Source: Collinsella aerofaciens
Lineage (GTDB): Bacteria > Actinomycetota > Coriobacteriia > Coriobacteriales > Coriobacteriaceae
Direction: 5' to 3'
Length of the DNA stretch: 64,000 nt
NCBI RefSeq assembly: GCF_002736145.1
Contig: NZ_CP024160.1
Location: forward strand, 310,001-374,000
The position numbers and the translations under genes were made by a program. The notes under the pieces were generated by a model, which made no database searches, had not been told where the DNA came from, and was given only the letters and a program-made list of their open reading frames with translations. Below are positions 35,945 to 45,787 of the stretch, one piece after another; the stretch's first letter is position 1, and each line of letters starts with the position of its first letter.

Positions 35945-36856
35945 ATGGGTCTGTTTAACGCCGTCATGGCGCTCTCGGGCATGATCGACACGGATGTGAT
36001 CGAGGACGAGCGCCTTGCGCGTCATACGAGCTATCGTATCGGCGGCAAGGCCGACCTCTTTGTGACGTGCCATAGCTATCATGCCCTCCGCCGCGCCGTG
36101 GCGGTGCTCGATCGCGAGCAGGTGCCGTGGGTCATCATCGGCAAGGGCTCCAATCTGCTGGTTGCCGATGGCGGTTATCGCGGTGCCGTCATTTCGCTCG
36201 GACGTGAGTTTCAGCGCACGGTTGTTGCCGATGACGGTTGTACGCTGACGGTCGGTGCGGGCGTGATGTTTGCGCGCCTGGTCAACGATGCCCTGTCGCG
36301 TAGCCTCTCGGGCCTTGAGTTTGCCGTTGGCATCCCTGGTTCGGTCGGCGGTGCGATATCTATGAATGCCGGCACACGGACCGAGTGGATTGGCTCGCTG
36401 GTTGAGGATGTCGTAACGTTTGACCCGGCATCCGGTATCAAGCATTATGCGGGGTCCGAGATCACTTGGGGCTACCGCGAATGTAGCCTTCCGCGCAATG
36501 AGATCATCCTCGAGTGCGTGCTCAAGCTTAAACCGGCGCCCAAGGCCGACATTCGCGAGCGCATGGAGCGGTACCTTACGAGGCGCAAGCGTACGCAGCC
36601 CATGGGTCGCGCATCCTGCGGGTCGGTCTTTCGCAATCCGCCCGATGCGAGTGTGGGCAAGCTTATCGAGGATTGTGGATTAAAGGGTTTTTCGATTGGC
36701 GGCGCGGAAGTTTCGCCCGTTCACGCTAATTTTATCGTTAATAACGGAACTGCCTCGGCCGATGACGTTGCCGCGGTTATCAGACATGTGCACGGAAAGG
36801 TGAGGGAGGCGTATGGCATCGAGCTCAGACCGGAAGTTAAATTCCTCGGCTTCTAG
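35945..36856 (+). CDS. murB: UDP-N-acetylenolpyruvoylglucosamine reductase
   Basis: A 303-residue FAD enzyme that reduces enolpyruvyl-UDP-GlcNAc to UDP-MurNAc. TSYRIGGKADLF and IIGKGSNLLVADGG bind FAD; the proton-donor Ser is in RASCGSVFRNP; PVHANFIVN is the C-terminal signature. The C-terminal end overlaps ftsQ by 44 bases. The first two dozen residues could be trimmed, since ATGs at 35969 and 35981 are also in frame and no clear ribosome site is seen. Confidence 0.94.
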   Translation: MGLFNAVMALSGMIDTDVIEDERLARHTSYRIGGKADLFVTCHSYHALRRAVAVLDREQVPWVIIGKGSNLLVADGGYRGAVISLGREFQRTVVADDGCTLTVGAGVMFARLVNDALSRSLSGLEFAVGIPGSVGGAISMNAGTRTEWIGSLVEDVVTFDPASGIKHYAGSEITWGYRECSLPRNEIILECVLKLKPAPKADIRERMERYLTRRKRTQPMGRASCGSVFRNPPDASVGKLIEDCGLKGFSIGGAEVSPVHANFIVNNGTASADDVAAVIRHVHGKVREAYGIELRPEVKFLGF

Positions 36857-38069
36857 AGCATCGAAACCCACCTTCCGCCGCGCCGGAGGGCGTTCCGGCG
36901 CGCCTGCCAAACCTCAACGCAATACCGTCGCGCACTCTAAGTCTGTCGGGCATGCTCGACAGATCGGTCGTCCGGTCGTCGGCTCGCAGCTCGGTAATCG
37001 TCCGGCCGCAAAAAAGTCCTCGCGTCCCTCGGTGACGTCAAAGCCTGTTATGGGCGCCAAGCCTGCCCGTCCCATGGCAGCTCCCAAGCCCTCGACGGGA
37101 ACTAAAGTGGCGCGTCCAGGTCGCACGCTGGGCGCATCGAAACCGCGCTCGCTGACATCGGTGCCGGCTACCGCCAAGAAGCCTTCGAGTAAAAAAGGTT
37201 TCAACCCGTTATCTTCACTTGGAGCGATGGCAAATAAAACATCAGACGCCGCTTCTGTCGTTACAGGCAAAGGCAAAATCGTGGGCGGCGTTCTGGCCGT
37301 CTTGGCCGTGCTCGTCGTCGTTGCCATCGTGGTGATCAACTCTGGATTGTTTACCGCCACTGATATTCAGATTCAAGGCAGCGAGCATGTGACGAAGCAC
37401 GATGCTATCCAGCTGATCGACTTGCCCGAGGGAACGTCGCTTTTTAACGTCGATCCCGACCAGATTACCGAGGATCTCAAGCAGAACCCGTGGGTCTCGG
37501 GCGTGGATGTCCAGCGCCAGTTTCCCCATACGCTTATCATCACGCCGACGGAGCGTAAAGTTATCGCCATTGCGTATATCAGCTCCGATGACCTTGCCTG
37601 GGCTATCGGAGACGATGACACCTGGATTGCCCCGCTGTCGACGTCGGTCGAAGTGGACGACCAGGGCAACGTCATCACGACAGGGCAGGGCTCAAATACC
37701 TTGACCGGAATCGATGCCGCGCTGGCGCTCGCCAAGCATTATGGCGCGGTGTTGTTGACTGATGTCTCGGCGGATGTCGCTCCGGTTTCCGGCCAGGCGG
37801 TGAACTCCAAAGCCGTTAAGGCCGGCTTGGATTATGTGCGTGGTTTTTCGAGCGAGTTCTTGGGACAAGTCAAGGATATTTCCACGCCTTCGGTCGAAGC
37901 CATCTCGGCAAACCTCAATAACGGCATTGAGGTGTCGCTGGGCGATTCGGACGATATCGCCAAGAAAGAACGCGTAGTCACTAAGTTGCTTTCGCAGGTA
38001 GAGGGCGTAACGTATATCAATGTGCGCTCTCCGGGCAACTACACATTTAGGAATGCTCCGACCTCGTAG
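36813..38069 (+). CDS. ftsQ: Cell division protein FtsQ/DivIB
   Basis: A 418-residue bitopic protein. A very long basic, Pro/Ser/Lys-rich cytoplasmic region of about 150 residues precedes one membrane segment (GGVLAVLAVLVVVAIVVI), then a POTRA-type domain (ATDIQIQGSEHVTKHDAIQ) and the FtsQ beta domain. GGGAGG sets ATG 36813. It probably bridges FtsL and the septal synthase. The next gene is ftsZ; ftsA is not present between them. Confidence 0.88.
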   Translation: MASSSDRKLNSSASRASKPTFRRAGGRSGAPAKPQRNTVAHSKSVGHARQIGRPVVGSQLGNRPAAKKSSRPSVTSKPVMGAKPARPMAAPKPSTGTKVARPGRTLGASKPRSLTSVPATAKKPSSKKGFNPLSSLGAMANKTSDAASVVTGKGKIVGGVLAVLAVLVVVAIVVINSGLFTATDIQIQGSEHVTKHDAIQLIDLPEGTSLFNVDPDQITEDLKQNPWVSGVDVQRQFPHTLIITPTERKVIAIAYISSDDLAWAIGDDDTWIAPLSTSVEVDDQGNVITTGQGSNTLTGIDAALALAKHYGAVLLTDVSADVAPVSGQAVNSKAVKAGLDYVRGFSSEFLGQVKDISTPSVEAISANLNNGIEVSLGDSDDIAKKERVVTKLLSQVEGVTYINVRSPGNYTFRNAPTS

Positions 38070-38152
38070 CGCTGGTTGATGCTTTGTTGAGGGGCCATAC
38101 CACGCCGTTTATCTGGTTTGTTTGGTTTTCACGGTCAATTATTTGACTGATA

Positions 38153-38175
38153 CGTTCATAATGTGCAAACATAAT
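38153..38175 (+). promoter_or_regulatory. Possible ftsZ promoter region
   Basis: In the 199-base ftsQ-ftsZ gap, TTGACT (38153-38158) and CATAAT (38170-38175) occur in AT-rich DNA. Their spacing as one pair is too short, so the exact hexamers are unresolved, but a separate ftsZ promoter here is plausible. Confidence 0.3.
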
Positions 38176-38268
38176 ACGGTTTACCTTTGCATTTACTTTC
38201 AACCTGAAGGTTAATGTGCGCAGGGGTCGACCCATGCTATGGCTATAACCTTTGTTCGGAGGACCGAC

Positions 38269-39423
38269 ATGCACGAGACAGAGATCAACAACTACCTTGC
38301 CGTCATTAAGGTGGTCGGCGTCGGCGGCGGCGGTACCAACGCGGTCAATCGAATGATCGAAGAGGGCATCCGCGGCGTCGAGTTTGTTGCCATCAACACC
38401 GATGCTCAGGCGCTCGCGATCTCTGATGCCGATATCAAGGTGCACATCGGCACCGACCTTACCCGCGGCCTGGGCGCCGGCGCCAACCCCGAGGTTGGCC
38501 GCAAGGCTGCCGATGAGTCCCGCGACGACATTGCCGAGGCGCTCGCTGGCGCCGACATGGTGTTTATCACCTGCGGTGAGGGCGGTGGCACCGGTACCGG
38601 CGCTGCTCCCATCGTTGCCGATATCGCGATGAACGAGGTCGGCGCACTGACCGTCGCCGTCGTGACCAAGCCCTTCACCTTCGAGGGCCGCAAGCGCAAG
38701 AAGAGCGCCGAGGAGGGCATCAAGACCCTCTCCGATTGCGTCGACACCATGATCGTCATCCCTAACGATAAGCTGCTCGACATCGCCGAGAAGAAGACCA
38801 CCATGCTCGAGGCCTTCGCGATTGCCGATGGCGTCCTTTCCCAGGGCACCCAGGGCATTACCGACCTCATCACCGTCCCCGGTATCATCAACCTGGACTT
38901 CGCCGATGTTAAGACCATCATGAAGCAGGCCGGTACCGCCATGATGGGTATCGGTACCTCTTCTGGGGATACTCGTGCCGTCGACGCTGCCCAGCAGGCC
39001 ATCTCCAGCCCGCTGCTCGAGAGCTCCATCGATGGTGCCACGCGCGTGCTGCTCTCCATCGCTGGTTCCAAGGACCTGGGCATCCAGGAGATCAGCGACG
39101 CCGCCGACGTTGTCGCCAACGCCGTCGACCCCGAGGCGAACATCATCTTCGGTACCGTTGTCGACGAGTCCCTGGGCGATCAGGTGCGTATCACCGTCAT
39201 CGCTACGGGCTTCTCCGATTCCAACGTCAACCGTCAGGACGAGCTCTTTGCTGCCCAGCAGTCTCAGAGCAAGGCGGCTGCCTCCGCTGAGCCGCAGCGC
39301 ACCGCTCCGGCTGCCAGCCCGGCTCAGGCCGCTCCGACCCGCAACGTCGGTGGTACCGAGCTGCCCAACTTTGGCAACGACCAGTTCGAGCTTCCCGACT
39401 TCCTGAAGCGCGGTAGCTTCTAG
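38269..39423 (+). CDS. ftsZ: Cell division GTPase FtsZ
   Basis: A 384-residue tubulin-like GTPase that forms the Z ring. [14 protein letters not shown], the signature [13 protein letters not shown] and [12 protein letters not shown] are intact. A Ala/Pro/Ser-rich linker leads to the C-terminal peptide [11 protein letters not shown], which would bind partners such as SepF. GGAGG sets ATG 38269 over an upstream in-frame ATG at 38239. A terminator follows. Confidence 0.97.
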   Translation: MHETEINNYLAVIKVVGVGGGGTNAVNRMIEEGIRGVEFVAINTDAQALAISDADIKVHIGTDLTRGLGAGANPEVGRKAADESRDDIAEALAGADMVFITCGEGGGTGTGAAPIVADIAMNEVGALTVAVVTKPFTFEGRKRKKSAEEGIKTLSDCVDTMIVIPNDKLLDIAEKKTTMLEAFAIADGVLSQGTQGITDLITVPGIINLDFADVKTIMKQAGTAMMGIGTSSGDTRAVDAAQQAISSPLLESSIDGATRVLLSIAGSKDLGIQEISDAADVVANAVDPEANIIFGTVVDESLGDQVRITVIATGFSDSNVNRQDELFAAQQSQSKAAASAEPQRTAPAASPAQAAPTRNVGGTELPNFGNDQFELPDFLKRGSF

Positions 39424-39445
39424 TTCGTTTTTCTCAACGACCTGC

Positions 39446-39480
39446 ACGGGGTGTGTCCATTTGGATGCACCCCGTTTTGT
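39446..39480 (+). terminator. Rho-independent terminator of ftsZ
   Basis: Arms CGGGGTGTGTCC and GGATGCACCCCG with an ATTT loop, followed by TTTTGTTTC. Confidence 0.85.
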
Positions 39481-39512
39481 TTCTCGTTTGTAAACGAAAG
39501 CCTCCAATCTCC

Positions 39513-39530
39513 TTACGTTCCCTTTACGTT
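39513..39530 (+). promoter_or_regulatory. Possible Pho box before pgeF-pst
   Basis: TTACGTT occurs twice with an 11-base period (39513-39519, 39524-39530), the spacing of PhoB/PhoP direct repeats. The second copy sits at the -35 position relative to a weak -10-like TATCCT at 39549. Location upstream of the pgeF-pstS unit supports the idea. A near-palindrome CGTTTGTAAACG lies 20 bases upstream. Confidence 0.4.
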
Positions 39531-39633
39531 TGGTCCCTACCGCTGCGGGTATCCTTTTAAGGAAGTATGACAGCCGTATAAACGCGGACTGCGCGGCGAC
39601 GCCGCGGTACTTGTGTTATTAGGAGGCTTTAGT

Positions 39634-40434
39634 ATGGCAGCACGTGCGGACAACGTTTCGCGTGTCGACCATGATGGAGTTACGTTGGTGGAGGGCGCGA
39701 CATCCGATGTCCGCTTTGCCTTTACCGAGCGCACCGGTGGCGTTTCTGAAGATGCGTACTCCTCGCTCAACCTGGGCTCGCATGTAGGCGATGACCCCTT
39801 TGCTGTTCAAGAAAATCGTCGTCGAGCGCTCGAAGCTATGGGCGCCACTGAGTGCGAGCATAATCTGCTCGTGCCCAATCAGGTACATGGTGACCATATC
39901 GTTACGGTGACTTCGAACGGCGCCGATGACCTTGAGGACGTTCGCGAGCAGATTGCCGAGGGCTGCGATGCCATCGTCTGTACGGCCCATGACGTGCCCG
40001 TGCTGCTCTGCTTTGCCGACTGCGTTCCCGTGGTGCTGGTGGCCCCCGGCGGATTTGCCGTGGTGCACTCCGGTTGGAAGGGCACGATTGCACGTATTTC
40101 TGCCAAGGCGTGCCGGGCGCTTTGCGATGCTGCCGGCTGCGATGCGAGCGACGTTTCCGCCTATATCGGCCCCCATATCTTGGCTGACGAATATGAGGTA
40201 TCCCAGGAACTCATGGATCGCTTTGCCGTCGAGTTCTCTTGCATCGATGCGAGTGCCTCTCGCATGCTCGATCTTTCCGCTGCCATTTGTGAGGCGCTGG
40301 TAGATGCCGGTGTGGACGCGGATAATATCGTGGATACCCAGCTTTCGACTGTGCGTCAGAACGACCGCTTTTATTCCTACCGTAACGAGGACGGCACCTG
40401 TGGGCGCCATGCTGCGATCGGCGTGATGCTATGA
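39634..40434 (+). CDS. pgeF: Multicopper-oxidase-like (laccase domain) protein PgeF/YlmD
   Basis: A 266-residue protein of the YfiH/PgeF family, which acts as a purine nucleoside phosphorylase/deaminase or removes mis-incorporated L-Ser from peptidoglycan precursors. Metal-binding residues are seen in NQVHGDHI, CFADCVPVV and VVHSGWKGT. GGAGG sets ATG 39634. It is the ftsZ-adjacent member of the ylm group, but its stop overlaps the pstS start (ATGA), tying it to phosphate uptake instead of to yggS. Confidence 0.9.
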   Translation: MAARADNVSRVDHDGVTLVEGATSDVRFAFTERTGGVSEDAYSSLNLGSHVGDDPFAVQENRRRALEAMGATECEHNLLVPNQVHGDHIVTVTSNGADDLEDVREQIAEGCDAIVCTAHDVPVLLCFADCVPVVLVAPGGFAVVHSGWKGTIARISAKACRALCDAAGCDASDVSAYIGPHILADEYEVSQELMDRFAVEFSCIDASASRMLDLSAAICEALVDAGVDADNIVDTQLSTVRQNDRFYSYRNEDGTCGRHAAIGVML

Positions 40435-41267
40435 GAAAGATCGTATCGGTCCTGAGCGCCGCTGTGCTTACGCTTACGCTGTGCGCCTGTTCTTCGGGAT
40501 CTTCTACCTCTTCCATTACCGTGGCCGGCTCCACGACCTGTCTTCCTATCGCCGAGATTGCGGCGGAGGGCTTTAAGGAGGAGACCGGCATCGACGTGCT
40601 CGTTTCCGGTTTGGGTTCTTCCGCTGGCATCGAGGCCGTCAGCGCCGGCACGGCCGATATCGCCAGCTCCTCCCGTGGACTCAATGCCGACGAACAGGAT
40701 CTGGGCCTGACTCCTATCGTCATTGCCCACGACGGTATCGCGGTCATCGTGAACGACGATAACCCGGTCGATAACCTCTCGACCGAGCAGCTCCGCGATA
40801 TTTACGCCGGTAAGATCACCAACTGGAAGGAAGTCGGCGGAGAGGACCTGAAGATCCAGGTCATCAACCGAGACGAGGCGTCCGGCACGCGCGAGGCCTT
40901 CCGCACCATCGTGATGGACGGCACCCCGTTCGATCGCCGCTCGGCCGTTCTTTCGGGCACGGGCCAGGTGCGCGACGTGGTATCTCGTTCGCGCGGGGCT
41001 ATCGGCTACATTTCACTGGGCTTCGTCGATAGCCTCAACGCCAAGACCTCGGTCAAGGCCGTCTCGGTCAATCATGTTGAGGCGTCCGAGAAGACGGTCG
41101 CGAGCGGCGGCTATCCCATCTCGCGCGACCTTTACTTCTTTGTGAAGGGTGCGCCTTCGCAGCAGGCGCAGGATTACATCGACTACGTGACGTCCGAGAA
41201 AATGGACAAGCAGATTCGCGAGGCGGGCTTTATCCCCGTCACCAACGACGAGAAGGGGAGTGAGTAG
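40431..41267 (+). CDS. pstS: Phosphate-binding lipoprotein PstS
   Basis: A 278-residue substrate-binding protein of the Pst transporter. A signal peptide of about 19 residues ends in LTLCAC, making Cys20 the likely lipid anchor. ITVAGSTTC and SSRGLNADEQ and RDEASGTREAF line the phosphate site. Translation is coupled to pgeF through a four-base overlap. It begins the pstS-C-A-B-phoU run. Confidence 0.94.
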   Translation: MRKIVSVLSAAVLTLTLCACSSGSSTSSITVAGSTTCLPIAEIAAEGFKEETGIDVLVSGLGSSAGIEAVSAGTADIASSSRGLNADEQDLGLTPIVIAHDGIAVIVNDDNPVDNLSTEQLRDIYAGKITNWKEVGGEDLKIQVINRDEASGTREAFRTIVMDGTPFDRRSAVLSGTGQVRDVVSRSRGAIGYISLGFVDSLNAKTSVKAVSVNHVEASEKTVASGGYPISRDLYFFVKGAPSQQAQDYIDYVTSEKMDKQIREAGFIPVTNDEKGSE

Positions 41268-41268
41268 C

Positions 41269-42195
41269 ATGGAAGCACAGGAAAACTCCCAGACTGGGCA
41301 GAATGTTCAGACGCCCAAGAAGCGCGAGCTGGCGCTCGTTTCGCGCAGCACCTATATCAAGGAGAAGGCGCTGCAGTGGATCTTCTTTGCCTGCGCGTTC
41401 TTGGCGGTTGTTACCGTCATCCTGATTTTTGTCTTTACCACGTACTCGGCGCTGCCCGTCTTTACCGACATCGGCCTGGCGGACTTCTTCAGCTTTACGT
41501 GGGCGCCCTCTGAGGGCCACTACGGCATCGTGTCGCTGCTTGCCGGCTCGGGTCTGGTGACCGTCGGTGCGCTCGCCATGGGCGTGCCGCTAGGTGTGGG
41601 TACGGCCGTGTACCTGGTCGAGATCGCCGGCAAGCGCGTGCGCAAGCTCATCAGCCCTGCCGTTGACCTGTTGGCCGGCATCCCTTCTATCATCTATGGC
41701 TTCTTTGGCATGATCATCATCCGTCCGTTTATCGCGCAACTGACCGGTGGTCTTGGTTTTGGTGCGCTGACGGCGTGGTTCGTGCTTGCCATCATGATCG
41801 TCCCTACCATCACCACGCTCACCATCGATGCTCTCAATTCCATTCCCATGGGCATTCGCGAGGCATCGTATGCTATGGGTGCTACTAAGTGGCAGACCAT
41901 CTATAAGGTCGTGCTACCTGCCGCCAAGCTGGGTATCGTGGATGCCATCGTGCTGGGTATGGGTCGCGCCATCGGCGAGACCATGGCCGTGCTCATGGTC
42001 GTGGGTAACGCCCCGGTTATTCCCGACAGCATCGCGAGCCCCATCTCGACGCTCACGAGCCAGATCGCGCTCGACATGAGCTATTCCTCGGGTCTGCACC
42101 GCTCGGCGCTGTTCGGTATGGGCGTGGTCCTGTTTATCATCTCCGCCACGCTGGTGGGCATCGTCCGTCTGATTTCCAAGAAAAAGAGGGGGTAG
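41269..42195 (+). CDS. pstC: Phosphate ABC transporter permease PstC
   Basis: A 308-residue inner-membrane subunit with about six membrane segments. The ABC-permease loop REASYAMGATKWQTIYKVVLP contacts PstB. AAGGGGAG eight bases before ATG 41269 decides the start. It follows pstS by one base. Confidence 0.94.
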   Translation: MEAQENSQTGQNVQTPKKRELALVSRSTYIKEKALQWIFFACAFLAVVTVILIFVFTTYSALPVFTDIGLADFFSFTWAPSEGHYGIVSLLAGSGLVTVGALAMGVPLGVGTAVYLVEIAGKRVRKLISPAVDLLAGIPSIIYGFFGMIIIRPFIAQLTGGLGFGALTAWFVLAIMIVPTITTLTIDALNSIPMGIREASYAMGATKWQTIYKVVLPAAKLGIVDAIVLGMGRAIGETMAVLMVVGNAPVIPDSIASPISTLTSQIALDMSYSSGLHRSALFGMGVVLFIISATLVGIVRLISKKKRG

Positions 42196-42198
42196 GCT

Positions 42199-43104
42199 AT
42201 GTCCGATTCCGTTGACACGACGGTCGATACGACCTCGTCGCGCGAGCGCATCAAGCGTGCCCTTTCCCACGGCAAGAAGGGCCGCATCAACAAGGACCTG
42301 TCCAACAAGATCATGCTTGGCGTGTTTCGTGCCGCGGCATACATCACCACACTGGTGCTGGTCGCTATCATCGCCTACGTGGTCATTAACGGCCTGCCGC
42401 ATATCTCGCTCGACTTTATCTTCGGTTGGCCCCAGGGCGTCAACGCCGAGGGCGGAATTTGGCCCACGATCGTCTCGACCGTCTATGTGACGGCGCTCGC
42501 CATGCTTATCTGCACGCCGATCGCTGTGCTGGCAGCCGTCTATCTGGCCGAGTACGCCAAGCAGGGCAAGGTCGTCGAGCTCATTCGCTACGCTGCTGAC
42601 GCTTTGGCCTCGGTGCCCTCCATCGTTATGGGCCTGTTTGGCTACGCCTTGTTTGTCGAGGCCATGGGTCTGGGCCTTTCGATGGTCTCGGCCGCTCTGG
42701 CACTCGCGCTCTTGATGCTTCCCATCGTCATGCGCACCACCGAAGAGGCCATTCGCGCCGTTCCGCGCTATATCCGTTGGGGCGCGTACGGCCTGGGCGC
42801 CACCAAGTGGCAGGTCGTCTCCAAGATCGTGCTTCCTTCTGCCTTTGGTCGTATTGCCACGGGCATCGTCCTCGCCATCGGCCGTGCCATTGGCGAGACC
42901 GCGGTGGTGCTCTACACCATGGGCCAAGCCATCAATCTACCTATTTCGCCGCTCGATTCCGGCCGCCCCATGACGGTTCACCTGTACCTGCTTGCAAACG
43001 ACGGCATCAACATGAACGCAGCCTACGGCACCGCGCTCTTGCTGATGGTGATCATTCTGGCCTTCAACCTGTTTGCGCGCTTCCTGTCGCGCAAGCGTCG
43101 CTAG
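42199..43104 (+). CDS. pstA: Phosphate ABC transporter permease PstA
   Basis: A 301-residue partner permease. IRWGAYGLGATKWQVVSKIV is its ABC-contact loop, and GRAIGETAVVLYTMG is typical of PstA. A GAGGGGG site precedes the ATG; the gene starts three bases after pstC ends. Confidence 0.94.
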   Translation: MSDSVDTTVDTTSSRERIKRALSHGKKGRINKDLSNKIMLGVFRAAAYITTLVLVAIIAYVVINGLPHISLDFIFGWPQGVNAEGGIWPTIVSTVYVTALAMLICTPIAVLAAVYLAEYAKQGKVVELIRYAADALASVPSIVMGLFGYALFVEAMGLGLSMVSAALALALLMLPIVMRTTEEAIRAVPRYIRWGAYGLGATKWQVVSKIVLPSAFGRIATGIVLAIGRAIGETAVVLYTMGQAINLPISPLDSGRPMTVHLYLLANDGINMNAAYGTALLLMVIILAFNLFARFLSRKRR

Positions 43105-43116
43105 TTAAGGAGTCCC

Positions 43117-43920
<804 letters not shown>

Positions 43921-44012
43921 TCGGTGCGACTAGTCCCAAGCCGATCGGACCTGGTCCGGTGCGTATTCACTGTGCGGGCGGCATGACCGCACCCAACTGA
44001 TTGGAGTGAACC

Positions 44013-44870
44013 ATGCGCAAACTGTTTTCCCGTCAGCTCGTCGAGGCCCGTCACGAGATGCTGAGCATCTATGAGGCCGTCGATCTGGCTCTCCACGATG
44101 CCGTGAAGGCCTATGTGACCGACGACCGCAAGCTCGCCACCAAGACCAAGAAACGAACGCTTTCGATTGACGCGCGCTGCGCCAACCTGGAGGCCGTCTG
44201 CTACAACCTGATCGCCACGCAGTCACCGGTCGCCTCCGACTTCCGCCTGCTTCAGACGATCATCTACGTTGACTTTAACCTGCAGCGCATGACCGATAAG
44301 GTCCGTCAGATCTGCCGTGCCACGCGTCATATGATCAAGGCCGACATCTCGCTGCCAAAGGAGCTTGTCGGCACGGTCGAGGCCGAGGCTGAGGCCGTCT
44401 ACCAGGTGCTGGGCTCTTCGCTTTCTGCGCTCGTCACCAATGACATGTCCATCATCTGCAACCTGGCCGTCGAGGACGAGCCGGTGCACGCCGCCTACGA
44501 GAAGTTCTTCCGCACCTTTAACCGTATGGATACAGGCGACTTTATGGACGACGATAGCAACTATGACGACCTGCGCCGCGCCATCATGGTTTCGCGCTAC
44601 CTCGATCGCATCGCTTCGATTTCCATCGATGCCGCTTGCCGTCTGACCTTCCTGTTGACTGGTCAGCGTATGAACGCCGGCGATATCGCCCGTGTGGACG
44701 AGGATGAGCTCGAGAGCATGCGCGTGCCTTCGGGCGAGGGTGTTATCATGAGGCCCGCCGTCGACGCGCGCTACGTTGCCAAGGTGCCCGTTAACGAGGT
44801 CAGCGAGGGTCTTCGCTACCTGCTCGATCATCTTGAGGACGAGGACGATGGCGAGGACGACGAGGAGTAA
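44013..44870 (+). CDS. phoU: Phosphate signalling protein PhoU
   Basis: A 285-residue protein; the helical PhoU repeats occupy the first 220 residues (RQLVEARHEMLSIYEAVDLA and RRAIMVSRYLDRIASISIDA). PhoU links Pst activity to the Pho two-component system and metal binding. The C-terminus adds a basic-to-acidic extension ending EDEDDGEDDEE. GGAG precedes the ATG. No phoB or phoR is present in the window. Confidence 0.93.
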   Translation: MRKLFSRQLVEARHEMLSIYEAVDLALHDAVKAYVTDDRKLATKTKKRTLSIDARCANLEAVCYNLIATQSPVASDFRLLQTIIYVDFNLQRMTDKVRQICRATRHMIKADISLPKELVGTVEAEAEAVYQVLGSSLSALVTNDMSIICNLAVEDEPVHAAYEKFFRTFNRMDTGDFMDDDSNYDDLRRAIMVSRYLDRIASISIDAACRLTFLLTGQRMNAGDIARVDEDELESMRVPSGEGVIMRPAVDARYVAKVPVNEVSEGLRYLLDHLEDEDDGEDDEE

Positions 44871-44907
44871 GTAGCCCCGTTCGTCGAAAGATTGTAAATA
44901 CCTAAGT

Positions 44908-44942
44908 GAGCGCGGCCTTGCACATGCGGGGCCGCGCTCTTG
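44908..44942 (+). terminator. Terminator-like hairpin after phoU
   Basis: Arms GAGCGCGGCC and GGCCGCGCTC followed by TTGCG. The T-run is weak, but it closes the pst unit before yggS. Confidence 0.6.
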
Positions 44943-44989
44943 CGTTAGCATGGGACTACTTGTTTGGCTGTCAGCGGAGGCGATTAGCA

Positions 44990-45727
44990 ATGGATAACTA
45001 TTTGGACTTGATGCGCGCTCGCCGCGAGCAGATTCTGGAACGTTTTTATGCGGCGCTCGATCACGCGGGCCGCCCCCACGACGCCGCGCGCCTCATTGCC
45101 GTGTCCAAGACCGTTGGTGTCGATGAGACCGTTGCTGCCATCCAGGCGGGGTATCGCCATTTTGCCGAGAACCGCCCGCAGGAGCTGGTTCGCAAGCTCA
45201 CGGGTCTGGCGGAGCATCCGGAGCTGCCCGAGGTGCGCTTCGATATGATCGGCAACCTGCAGACCAATAAGATCAATGCGGTACTGGGCTCAGCCGAGCT
45301 GATTCACTCGGTGGGTTCGCTGCATCTGGCGCAGGCGATCTCGAGCCGTGCTGTCCGCAAGATTGAGGCAGGCGAGCTCGCCGGCCCCCAGCGTGTGCTC
45401 ATTGAGGTCAATGTGAGTGGTGAGGAGTCGAAGGGAGGCTTTTCGCCCGATGAGATTCGCGCCGCCGCGGGTGAGCTTGCGGAGCTTGAGGGAATTTGCG
45501 TGCAGGGGCTTATGACTATGGCGCCCCGGGGGAATAAGGATGTGGCACGCCGCACCTTTGCGGGGCTTCGTGAGCTGAGGGATGAGCTGGAGACGGCACA
45601 TCCCGATTTGAACCTGCCTGAGCTTTCCTGCGGCATGAGCGAGGACTTTGAGCCTGCCCTTGAGGAGGGCTCTACGCTCGTTCGCCTGGGCAGGGTAGTA
45701 TTTAGCCCGGAGTTTGCAGTAAAATAA
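44990..45727 (+). CDS. PLP homeostasis protein YggS/YlmE
   Basis: A 245-residue PLP-binding protein (PLPHP) with an alanine-racemase-like barrel. The PLP Lys is in LIAVSKTVG, with FAENRPQELVRK, HMIGNLQTNK-type FDMIGNLQTNK and SCGMSEDFEPAL. It keeps PLP and amino-acid pools balanced rather than acting as an enzyme. GGAGG sets ATG 44990. sepF follows 60 bases on, the normal ylm order. Confidence 0.92.
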   Translation: MDNYLDLMRARREQILERFYAALDHAGRPHDAARLIAVSKTVGVDETVAAIQAGYRHFAENRPQELVRKLTGLAEHPELPEVRFDMIGNLQTNKINAVLGSAELIHSVGSLHLAQAISSRAVRKIEAGELAGPQRVLIEVNVSGEESKGGFSPDEIRAAAGELAELEGICVQGLMTMAPRGNKDVARRTFAGLRELRDELETAHPDLNLPELSCGMSEDFEPALEEGSTLVRLGRVVFSPEFAVK

Positions 45728-45787
45728 GGCTCTGAAGTGCGCACTGATTATCGGGGCGCCTGCACTAAACCGCGAGAGGACACAACC

